This document shows, in pieces, positions 6,601-13,316 of a stretch of DNA of 14,162 bases; the first letter of the stretch is position 1, and each line of letters opens with the position of its first letter. The notes under the pieces are model-generated. The model was not told the origin of the DNA. It made no database searches and was given only the letters and a program-made list of their open reading frames with translations. Source of the stretch: Desulfobacterales bacterium (GTDB taxonomy: Bacteria > Desulfobacterota > Desulfobacteria > Desulfobacterales > C00003106); NCBI GenBank assembly GCA_030672555.1, contig DAOVGD010000011.1:1-14162 (forward strand), given 5' to 3'. The position numbers and the translations under genes were made by a program.

Positions 6601-8091
6601 TTAGGCTCTACTAGATATTTCTTCATCTACCGAAAGAGCAACAGGCAAAGACACCGTGAAGGTGGTACCTTTTCTCTCCCTGTCCTCTTCTTCACCCACT
6701 GTCTCAAAGGTTATGTCTCCGTCATACTTGTTCACGATACCATAACAAGCCGAAAGCCCCAATCCTGTCCCCTCCCCTACCTCTCTTGTGGTGAAAAAGG
6801 GATCAAATATCTTGTCTCTGTATTCCCTTTTAATACCGTGTCCTGTATCCTTGAAAAAAATCTTTACTCTGTTATCAGACTCATCGAGTCTGGTAGAAAT
6901 AGTCAAACGCCCTCCTCCAGCCATTGCGGCAACAGCGTTGGTAATTAAATTTATAAAGACCTGCCGTAAATGTCCTGAATCTCCCCTCACTCTCGGCAAA
7001 TCACCTGCAAAGTTCTTCTCTAAAGTGACCTTGTTGGTAGTCAGGATATTCTCAACCACGGAAATCACCCCTTCAAGGTCTACATTGACGTCAGTAGAAT
7101 ACTCGGTTGTCTCCGGATGTCTGGCAAAGCTTAAAAGGTTTTCGACAATCCTTTTACAATTAAGCCCTTGTCTCTCTATAATTTTGAGAATCTCATAGGT
7201 CGGGCAACCAACCTCTATCTTCTCCAAGAGGAGATCGGCAAAACCAAGTATTACAGCCACTGGGTTATTGAGCTCATGGGCCAAACCCGCGGCCAACTTT
7301 CCCAAGAACACCAGCTTTTGTACATGATACAACTGGTCTCCACTCTTTTTCCATTTTGTAATATCCCTTGCCATTTCAATCACCCGGGTAACCTCGCCCT
7401 CATCATCCAACATTGGATAGGCTATGACCCTGAAATATGAAACGCCACGCCCTTCATAATGTGTATGTAGTACCTCGCAAGTTTCACCTGTTTTGAATGC
7501 CACTTGCACCGGACAGGAATGATTGGGTATATTGCAAGGTTCATGCGTACTATGAAGAGCCCAATAACAATATTCACCAATAATCTCATGCTTCGGTTTA
7601 CCCAGCCTTGCTACCAACGCTTCATTTGCTTCCTCTATCCTGTAATCCCTGTCAACAACCATAATTTGGTCTCTAATACCATTTATAATGGCATGTAAAA
7701 ATTTTTTGGTTTCTAACAATTCATCCTTTAGTTTTAATTCCTTCTCACCTTCCATGATCTCCCAGAATAGCCTGGCACTGATATGATCCATCAACTGCAC
7801 ATGGTGTGGCTTGGTTTTAATAATCGCCTCTCGGACTTCATTATCTCCGGTTAATTCAATAATCAGATTAAGGCCATTGAGTCCATAAAATACCTTATAA
7901 TCATTGGTCGTAAATACACCCATTTTTTTGGCATATCTGAGACCTTCGGCATCTTCGTTTATGTCTGCTACGCTAAGGATATTCATTTGCACTTTTTTGA
8001 GAGCACCACCTGCCAACAATTCCAAAAAGGCCTTGCAGCCGTGCCCCCCGCCCACTATTGCAACATTTAACCCCTTTTCAATATGTTCCAT
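6601..8091 (-). CDS. Cytoplasmic histidine kinase with N-terminal Rossmann NAD(P)-type domain (Rossmann-PAS-HisKA-HATPase)
   Basis: A 496-residue soluble kinase with no membrane segment. Residues 8-110 look like a Gfo/Idh/MocA-like Rossmann fold: a hydrophobic strand and glycine-rich loop VAIVGGGHGC (10-19), Asp43 after the second strand (SVADINEDAEG), then LNLIIELTGDNEV (74-86). A PAS domain follows (about 130-245). It carries an unusual Cys/His cluster: Cys175, His180, His183, Cys186, His191, Cys193 and Cys205. The HisKA H-box AGLAHELNNP gives His272. The HATPase has the N-box around Asn381/Asn385, DTGHGI (415-420) and GEGTGLGLS (439-447). ATG 8091 is preceded by TGGGGAT. The layout suggests a kinase gated by nucleotide cofactor or redox state. 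NAD(P) binding is inferred from the fold pattern; the last glycine of GxGxxG is Cys. It probably feeds the receiver at 3481-3894. Confidence 0.9.
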   Translation of the reverse strand: MEHIEKGLNVAIVGGGHGCKAFLELLAGGALKKVQMNILSVADINEDAEGLRYAKKMGVFTTNDYKVFYGLNGLNLIIELTGDNEVREAIIKTKPHHVQLMDHISARLFWEIMEGEKELKLKDELLETKKFLHAIINGIRDQIMVVDRDYRIEEANEALVARLGKPKHEIIGEYCYWALHSTHEPCNIPNHSCPVQVAFKTGETCEVLHTHYEGRGVSYFRVIAYPMLDDEGEVTRVIEMARDITKWKKSGDQLYHVQKLVFLGKLAAGLAHELNNPVAVILGFADLLLEKIEVGCPTYEILKIIERQGLNCKRIVENLLSFARHPETTEYSTDVNVDLEGVISVVENILTTNKVTLEKNFAGDLPRVRGDSGHLRQVFINLITNAVAAMAGGGRLTISTRLDESDNRVKIFFKDTGHGIKREYRDKIFDPFFTTREVGEGTGLGLSACYGIVNKYDGDITFETVGEEEDRERKGTTFTVSLPVALSVDEEISSRA

Positions 8092-8163
8092 TTAAATCCC
8101 CATCCCGAAAATTCTTAGATCCTAATTTAGGCATAACTGTGAAGTCTGCCTCTGTTACCGATT

Positions 8164-8199
8164 GAGACCTTTGCAAAACTGACATTTTGCAAAGGTCTC
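8164..8199. repeat. Perfect 15-bp palindromic hairpin between dikinase 2 and the Rossmann kinase
   Basis: GAGACCTTTGCAAAA (8164-8178) and TTTTGCAAAGGTCTC (8185-8199) are exact reverse complements around the 6-base loop CTGACA. It sits in the 151-base gap between the two genes and is not followed by a long T-run on either strand. It could stop or slow transcription in both directions, or be a dispersed palindromic repeat. Confidence 0.65.
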
Positions 8200-8242
8200 T
8201 GATTAGGCTCGTATTGTTTGATATGAGCTTATCCGACGGGTG

Positions 8243-10837
8243 TTAACACCGACCCGGTTTTTTCTCCTCAACGTAATGTTTCTTGATGAATTCCTGAACA
8301 TACCAGTCTACGACAGCGTCGTTAAATAGAGTCATGTCCAATTGTTTGGTGAATGCGGTCAACTTAGCCACTGTACCCAGTTTTTTCTCAATTGTTGCTC
8401 TGTCATATTTGGTCACCCTGCCATCCAGGACATCTCCGGTCCTATCAACATGAAAATCTATCTTTTCTAAAACCTCTTTTATAAGTCGAGTCCTTCTGGC
8501 GCGTCTATCTATGGAAGCCCCGCCACCTTTCAATAAGAATCGGATATAGTTATCATTCAGATTATCACCCGCGTATGCTTCGACGGTCTGCAGGTGATAG
8601 CCGAGCCTGATACTAAAGTTCATGTATTCCTTGGATATTACAGCAAAGCTGGGTTCCCATAGCGCCTTCTCGGAGTGGGGTTGTATGGTGGTATTGGCAA
8701 CTACACTGAGAAAGCCCTTTACGTTTACAGGAGGGGGGCCCGGCCATTCTATCTCCATCAACCCCTTTAGGAGAGCATTCATAGGTATGGAAAGAATATG
8801 ATCGGGCGTAATCTTGTCTGAATCATTTTTCACACCGCCACCAAGGTCTATCACATGTATGTCAAGAGGGAGCTTGACCACCAGCTTTATGGCCCCTCCC
8901 TTCTTTACATCCGGGCCTCCACCGATTTTGAACATCTCATTCATTGCCACTTCATGGGCAAACCGTGTTATGTCATGAAAGGTTTCACACAATTCAGGCC
9001 TAAATTTTTCTTCATCCTCAGGATATATGAGGTTTAGAGGAACTATGTTTTGCAAGACCCCTTTTAAGACCTTAAAAACAGGGGTATCTTTGAAAGGGTT
9101 CTCTGTTTTCCCTGCCTCAACAAGTTCCTCTATGCGCCCTTCATAAATATTTCTATTAATGGCATCAACCGTTATTTCCTGACCAGCCTCCAGGCTCTTC
9201 ATTGCTACCTCGGTATTGAGGATAGTGGGCACATTATACTCTCTGGCAAGCGATGCCATATGGCCAGTGGGGCTACCTACATCGGCAACAATAGCACTGG
9301 CTTTGTTCATGACAGTAACAAACTTGGGTGAGGTATGTTTGGCTACCAGTACGGCCCCTTCCGGGAAGTTCTCGAGGTCTTCCTCCTTCGTGATCAAATA
9401 TACCTTCCCCGCACCAACACCCTTGCATGCAATTTGGCCCTTATCAATCAAAAGCTTATAGCCCCGTAACGATGTGGGAATAGGCTTCTTTGATTTTTCG
9501 GCTAAAATCCTGAGGGGTCTGGACTGTAGAATAAAAAAGTTGTCGTTTTGGTCAAGGGACCATTCGATATCCTGTGGCTTCCCATAGTGTTGCTCAAGTA
9601 CCAGGGCATATTCGGCAAGGGTCTTTATTTGATCATCGGCCAAACACGGTTTCCCCTCTTTCCCCTCTAGAGCTTCAACCTCTCCTGCACCCTCCTCAGG
9701 GCTGCATTTGAGCATAACCCCTTGCACTGGTATGTTTTTTTCCAAAATGGTCCTGTCAGAATCCTTGGAAACCACATAAGTATTGGGACTTACCTTTCCT
9801 TCTACGGCATACGGCCCCAGACCCCACACGGCATTGATTATAATTGCATCCCTTCCTGCATCCGTAGGATCACGTGAATACATGACTCCGCTGGCCTTGG
9901 CATCAATCATTTCAACTACCCCAACGGCCATGACCATATCTTCTTCCTGGAAGCCTTTACTTTCACAATAGAATATAGCCCTTGGGGTGAATAGACTCGC
10001 CACAACCTCTCTATATTTTTTTGTTAGGTTCTCCGGGACGACATTTAGTGCGGTTTTATATTGACCTGCAAAGGTGAAGTGGGCATCCTCATGGATGGCA
10101 CTGCTTCTAACGGACGCATTAAGTATACCGCCCCTATGGGCTATTTTTTTGCTAAGTTCCAGGTAGGCATTTGATATGCTTCTTTCCAAATCAGGAGGGA
10201 TGTGGGCCTTCATAATCAGGTCTCGCACTTTCTTGCTTATCCTATTTAGCCCTTCTACATCCCCTATATCTACCGAAGATAGAGTGATTTCATCTCTTAA
10301 CTTATCATAATCCATAAATTTCTTAAAGGCATAGGCGCTTATGCAAAAGCCCTCAGGGACTGGCAGATTAACCCTATTTTTGACCTCCCCCAAATTGGCA
10401 TTCTTGCCGCCCACGCTGTTTACCATATCCTTAGTCACCTGTTCAAAGGGTATGGTAAAAGGGGTTACCGGAATCTCCGCCTTCTTGGCAAGGGCTCCTT
10501 CGATATCTGAGTTAATTTTTTCAAATGCGTCATATAGAGCACTATATTTTCCATTTGAGAGCTTGTTGAGATGCTCTATTATATTATGGACACTCTCCAC
10601 CACAGTCTCACAGGTGGATCTCACATACGACATGTCAAATATATAATCACCTGAAATCTTTTCTTCCATATCCGCCATCGTCTCCAAGACGCTGTTGTTT
10701 GCAGAGAGCAGCTTCTGGAAACAATCGTACCTCTCTTTGAATATCGTTCTCTCAGGAGGTGATGGTGTAGAAGTCTCGGTCCTTTTAAACTTGATCTTTT
10801 TAAATATGTCCAATAAACTACGCACCTGGATTCTCAA
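8243..10837 (-). CDS. PEP-synthase-like dikinase 2 lacking the PEP/pyruvate barrel; phenylphosphate-synthase-like
   Basis: An 864-residue paralogue of the gene at 646-3234. It has a helical N-terminal domain (about 1-120) and an ATP-binding PPDK_N domain (about 125-440: GGKNANLGE 143-151, RSSAIHEDA 244-252, GVMYSRDP 317-324, QSRP 438-441). The swivel domain has phosphoacceptor His526 in PTGHMAS. The shared non-barrel C-terminal domain (about 600-864) has FHDITRFAHEVAM, VIDLGGG and NDNYIRFLLKGG. A two-CBS-domain protein lies directly upstream. That pairing recalls phenylphosphate synthase, where two PEP-synthase-like subunits are stimulated by a CBS subunit; here the ATP-binding and phospho-His parts are one chain. 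The start given is TTG 10837 after AAAGGGGCG. GTG at 10825 or TTG at 10813 are alternatives, and no ATG is available near. The stop TAA lies in the palindrome GGTGTTAACACC (8239-8250). The acceptor substrate is unknown. Confidence 0.85.
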   Translation of the reverse strand: MRIQVRSLLDIFKKIKFKRTETSTPSPPERTIFKERYDCFQKLLSANNSVLETMADMEEKISGDYIFDMSYVRSTCETVVESVHNIIEHLNKLSNGKYSALYDAFEKINSDIEGALAKKAEIPVTPFTIPFEQVTKDMVNSVGGKNANLGEVKNRVNLPVPEGFCISAYAFKKFMDYDKLRDEITLSSVDIGDVEGLNRISKKVRDLIMKAHIPPDLERSISNAYLELSKKIAHRGGILNASVRSSAIHEDAHFTFAGQYKTALNVVPENLTKKYREVVASLFTPRAIFYCESKGFQEEDMVMAVGVVEMIDAKASGVMYSRDPTDAGRDAIIINAVWGLGPYAVEGKVSPNTYVVSKDSDRTILEKNIPVQGVMLKCSPEEGAGEVEALEGKEGKPCLADDQIKTLAEYALVLEQHYGKPQDIEWSLDQNDNFFILQSRPLRILAEKSKKPIPTSLRGYKLLIDKGQIACKGVGAGKVYLITKEEDLENFPEGAVLVAKHTSPKFVTVMNKASAIVADVGSPTGHMASLAREYNVPTILNTEVAMKSLEAGQEITVDAINRNIYEGRIEELVEAGKTENPFKDTPVFKVLKGVLQNIVPLNLIYPEDEEKFRPELCETFHDITRFAHEVAMNEMFKIGGGPDVKKGGAIKLVVKLPLDIHVIDLGGGVKNDSDKITPDHILSIPMNALLKGLMEIEWPGPPPVNVKGFLSVVANTTIQPHSEKALWEPSFAVISKEYMNFSIRLGYHLQTVEAYAGDNLNDNYIRFLLKGGGASIDRRARRTRLIKEVLEKIDFHVDRTGDVLDGRVTKYDRATIEKKLGTVAKLTAFTKQLDMTLFNDAVVDWYVQEFIKKHYVEEKKPGRC

Positions 10838-10864
10838 CGCCCCTTTATCACTTTCATAATCTCA

Positions 10865-10892
10865 GCGCCTTGGTATCTTGGCGGCAAGGCGC
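10865..10892 (-). other. Intercistronic stem-loop between the CBS gene and dikinase 2
   Basis: GCGCCTTG (10865-10872) and CAAGGCGC (10885-10892) form an 8-bp stem with a 12-base loop, starting right after the CBS stop codon. There is no U-tract, so it is better read as a processing or stability hairpin within an operon than as a terminator. Confidence 0.45.
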
Positions 10893-11381
10893 CTAAGTAG
10901 TCACTTTAGACTTAAGGATAAACGCGGTAATCTCGTGAAATATATTATGCATTCCCACTGCCCCTATCACCTTTTCCGACTCCTTAACCGGCAGCAGGCC
11001 TGTATTGTGCTTGAGCATGAGGTGAGCCACTTTTAGGATATGGTCTTCGACGTCTACAATTATGTTGAACGGAGTCATAAAATCCTTTATGGGTCTTTTT
11101 AGCTGCTTAGGATTAGCAGTTGACATAAGCTCTTCCCATGCGTTAGGAACCTTCCCGGGCGAGAGTTCTACAAGCTTTGGCTGGATACCTCTCAGTATCT
11201 CTCTCTGGTGTAACACTCCCAATAATCTGTAAGACTCGTCAAAGACCAAAATGGTGTAATGACCTGTCTCATAGGAAAAGTTCAACAGGACAATAGCCTC
11301 TTCTAAGGTGGCCCAATAGGGCATATGGGGATAATCTGTGATGGGAATTATGAGATCTCTTAGCTTTTTGATTTCAGCCAT
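10893..11381 (-). CDS. Two-CBS-domain regulatory protein
   Basis: A 162-residue protein made almost wholly of a CBS pair. The first CBS runs about 5-75 (WATLEEAIVLL, YTILVFDESYRLLGVLHQREIL). The second runs about 97-158 (IKDFMTPFNIIVDVEDHILKVAHLML, TGLLPVKESEKVIGAVGMHNI). CBS pairs usually bind adenine nucleotides and regulate a partner. The gene lies 55 bases upstream of dikinase 2, so a role as its ATP/AMP-responsive activator is the simplest reading, as for the CBS subunit of phenylphosphate synthase. The frame stays open to an ATG at 11441 that overlaps the zinc-ribbon gene. I choose ATG 11381 because GGAGG lies 7 bases before it and because the extra 20 residues (including LSPGADLLAKKGG) do not look domain-like. 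The CBS call is firm; the partner assignment is inference. Confidence 0.9.
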   Translation of the reverse strand: MAEIKKLRDLIIPITDYPHMPYWATLEEAIVLLNFSYETGHYTILVFDESYRLLGVLHQREILRGIQPKLVELSPGKVPNAWEELMSTANPKQLKRPIKDFMTPFNIIVDVEDHILKVAHLMLKHNTGLLPVKESEKVIGAVGMHNIFHEITAFILKSKVTT

Positions 11382-11437
11382 CTTTAAACCTCCTTTTTTT
11401 GCCAAGAGGTCTGCTCCAGGAGAGAGGCAGGTTACAG

Positions 11438-11758
11438 TCATTTTTGCATTTTGCTCAAAGCCTTTTGCTTAATTCCTTTACACCAACTCACAACATCTAA
11501 CAATTCTGATCTAGGTTCCAGAAAATACTCTTTATGGAGTGAAATCAGCTTATTTGCACTCTCTTCTATTTGATCACACCGGAACACAACAGTCTTCGGG
11601 TCATCAAACTGTGCTATCAAATTTACCCTTTCCGTTATCTTCTCAGTTAGATGCTTGCCGCTTTCCACAAAAGCAGCGTTGCAGGAAAGGCACAGCCTTG
11701 TTTTCTCATCCAATTTTAACAGCAAGCCCTTTTTTCCACACTTCTTACACTGTGGCAT
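11438..11758 (-). CDS. Small zinc-ribbon protein of unknown function
   Basis: A 106-residue protein. It opens with a treble-clef or rubredoxin-like knuckle pair, Cys4-x2-Cys7 and Cys23-x2-Cys26 (QCKKCGKK ... LCLSCNAAF), that should hold one zinc. The remaining 80 residues are charged and helical (SGKHLTEKITERVNLI, then DQIEESANKLISLHKEYF) and carry two more single cysteines. I recognise no specific family. The ATG at 11758 follows GAGGG, with a sigma70-like promoter just upstream. It is the first gene of the apparent zinc-ribbon / CBS / dikinase 2 operon, with 56 bases to the CBS start. This suggests it is an accessory or scaffold protein of that system, though the context is the only evidence. 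Not known to bind DNA; a regulatory role is possible. Confidence 0.8.
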   Translation of the reverse strand: MPQCKKCGKKGLLLKLDEKTRLCLSCNAAFVESGKHLTEKITERVNLIAQFDDPKTVVFRCDQIEESANKLISLHKEYFLEPRSELLDVVSWCKGIKQKALSKMQK

Positions 11759-11775
11759 AATACCCTCTTTGTTAT

Positions 11776-11807
11776 ATTATATAAGGTATTATCAAAATCG
11801 CTGTCAA
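11776..11807 (-). promoter_or_regulatory. Sigma70-like promoter of the zinc-ribbon / CBS / dikinase 2 operon
   Basis: Read on the minus strand: TTGACA (11807-11802), then an A/T-rich -10 region containing TATATA at 18 bases spacing (11783-11778) and an exact TATAAT at 20 bases spacing (11781-11776). Transcription would begin about 11769-11771, leaving a leader of only about 12 bases that still contains the GAGGG ribosome site. Confidence 0.55.
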
Positions 11808-11850
11808 ACTCTATTTCATAACCTTATCAGACATAAAGTTGGTTATCAAA

Positions 11851-11874
11851 CCGGAAAGTCCGGCCTACAGGCCG
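11851..11874. repeat. CCGGAAAGTCCGG / CGGCCTACAGGCCG palindromic cluster
   Basis: Two overlapping short palindromes (11851-11863 and 11861-11874) lie in the 267-base gap between the LCIB-like gene and the zinc-ribbon gene. They may act as the 3' hairpin of the LCIB-like transcript or be a repeat fragment. Apart from these and the promoter at 11776-11807, I see nothing coding in the gap. Confidence 0.35.
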
Positions 11875-12025
11875 AACAGGTGCGGTTTTCCTTGCCCGAA
11901 TGGTGAACTATTACCTTTTTGAGATAGCACCAGAGTCTAAAACTGTGTTTGCCCTAAGGAGTGAATGGGATTTTTCTCCGCTCTCGAAGGAGGATTACCG
12001 AGTCCTCTTAAGTTTAATCTCTTGA

Positions 12026-13174
12026 CTAAAACTCGATCTCTTCGCCTGCCTGGTCATTCAACTCAAGTATCCGGTCTATGGAGAGTCTCTCCTTGGGGGT
12101 ATAAGAGTCCAGGAGTTTGCTGATCTCAGACGGCCCCATAACAATCCCCTCTCTCTCGCCTGCCGGTTTGAAGAAGGCGTATTGCGGATAGTAAACATTG
12201 GAATAACGATAAGTCCGGTCCTCAAAATAGAGATCGACTGTTAAACCGGATACACCAAAGATCCCCTTGGACAATACATCCGGTATTGCATGGATGGCAT
12301 CCACGAATCGGTTGAACTCTATCCACGTGTTCACATTTGCAACGGTGACCATAGGCGGAGCGTCTAAGCTGGAGACGATTTGATGCATCAGGGGATGTAA
12401 TCTCCGCGTAATGTCATCAGGAAAGGGGTCCGACGATACCCAAAGAAATCTAAAATAGTCCCCCGTTAGATCGTCTCCTATCGGGGTGGGGTCATGCGTT
12501 ATGTTCCGCTTCTTCGCTCCGAGAGCATGTTGTAAAGCCGGATGGGCCTCAAAAATAACCGACCGTGGGCTTTCTGCCGTCATAACACCCTCTGACTCCG
12601 GATTGCCTTTTATCAAAGAAGGTTCCAGACACAGTTTGGCAGGATGTGGCTCATCAGAGCTATGAATCCCCAGAAGTCGGTTCGGAACCTCAAGGAAAAC
12701 CCGGCCCTCTTTTTTGAAGAGTTTAATATTGGTCTTGGCATATTCGTACTCTTTGAGATAAGGTCCCATGACACCGGCCAGTTTACCGCAGCAAGCGCTG
12801 AAGCCGCCCTCTTTTTCGCGATAGATCCTTCCCAATGTCCTGGTCCGGTGGTCGTAGCCGGTGTGGCTCCCCATCACATACACCAAATTTTCAGCGTGGT
12901 GTGAGGCCGGAACAATGGCCTTGGTATCGAGTTCGGCCCCCAGCTTCCCTCCAACAAAGGGGGACGTCCCAAAAGTGGCTATAAAATATAGGATCTTCAG
13001 GCCCTGGCTCTCATCAGGACACTCAACCTTTACAGGCATGGTTTTGGCTGTATCAAACTTGCAATAATCGGTCACCACTTCCCCAAGCTTTCCGAAAAAT
13101 GCCGCCAGATTGTATTGACGGGACATAACAGTCCGGGTGTCAGGGATAATGTGTGGACGCTTCAGGTATTCCAT
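12026..13174 (-). CDS. LCIB-like carbonic-anhydrase-fold protein with a large unknown C-terminal part
   Basis: A 382-residue protein (numbered from ATG 13174). Residues about 1-150 show the pattern of the limiting-CO2-inducible LCIB/LCIC family (theta- or beta-like carbonic anhydrase): a first Cys-x-Asp (VKVECPDES, Cys52/Asp54), FGTSPFVGG (68-76), ASHHAEN (90-96), MGSHTGYDH (101-109, His104), LGRIYR (114-119) and FSACCGKL (125-132, Cys128/Cys129). Such proteins bind zinc through Cys, His and Cys. The Arg expected beside the first Cys is Pro here, so activity is uncertain. Residues about 160-382 are not recognised; no transmembrane helix or signal peptide is evident. ATG 13174 is chosen because GGAGG lies 5 bases upstream. 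The frame also opens at 13207, but those codons are part of a heptad repeat. It follows an anion-transporter gene by about 140 bases. The family call is by motif memory, not alignment. Confidence 0.6.
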   Translation of the reverse strand: MEYLKRPHIIPDTRTVMSRQYNLAAFFGKLGEVVTDYCKFDTAKTMPVKVECPDESQGLKILYFIATFGTSPFVGGKLGAELDTKAIVPASHHAENLVYVMGSHTGYDHRTRTLGRIYREKEGGFSACCGKLAGVMGPYLKEYEYAKTNIKLFKKEGRVFLEVPNRLLGIHSSDEPHPAKLCLEPSLIKGNPESEGVMTAESPRSVIFEAHPALQHALGAKKRNITHDPTPIGDDLTGDYFRFLWVSSDPFPDDITRRLHPLMHQIVSSLDAPPMVTVANVNTWIEFNRFVDAIHAIPDVLSKGIFGVSGLTVDLYFEDRTYRYSNVYYPQYAFFKPAGEREGIVMGPSEISKLLDSYTPKERLSIDRILELNDQAGEEIEF

Positions 13175-13196
13175 ATGAACCTCCAGTGTGAATTGG

Positions 13197-13303
13197 TCAT
13201 CTATCATCTGTCATCTGTCATTTGTCATTGATCATTATTTAAATGAATCAGTCCGCTTTTAATGATAAATGAAAAATGTTAAATGAAAAATGTTAAATGA
13301 AAA
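13197..13303. repeat. Paired 7-bp-period arrays upstream of the LCIB-like gene
   Basis: Six heptads TCATCTA, TCATCTG, TCATCTG, TCATTTG, TCATTGA, TCATTAT (13197-13238) are followed by A/T-rich units alternating AATGAAA and AATGTTA (about 13261-13303, also readable as a 14-bp tandem unit from 13267). The two sides are roughly inverted. They fill the gap between the transporter stop and the LCIB-like start. Confidence 0.75.
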
Positions 13304-13316
13304 CCATCTGTCCCTC

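Noticed and set aside
8243..10837. Calling the two large proteins true PEP synthase or PPDK
   Set aside because: Both lack the C-terminal PEP/pyruvate TIM barrel, so the PEP-forming half-reaction is not supported.
11382..11441. Longer start for the CBS protein overlapping the zinc-ribbon gene
   Set aside because: The downstream ATG at 11381 has GGAGG at good spacing, and the extra residues are not part of a CBS domain.
11761..12025. Possible riboswitch or small RNA in the gap before the zinc-ribbon gene
   Set aside because: The predicted leader from the promoter is only about 12 bases, and no recognisable aptamer pattern was seen; the palindromes lie upstream of the promoter.
10893..13174. 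A complete anaerobic phenol carboxylation pathway (phenylphosphate synthase plus carboxylase plus CO2 supply)
   Set aside because: No UbiD-like carboxylase subunit is present in the window, and the LCIB-like gene appears to be in a separate transcript, so the pathway claim goes beyond the evidence.
13175..13207. Longer start for the LCIB-like protein
   Set aside because: These codons are partly the TCATCTG heptad repeat, and a better ribosome site (GGAGG) precedes ATG 13174.
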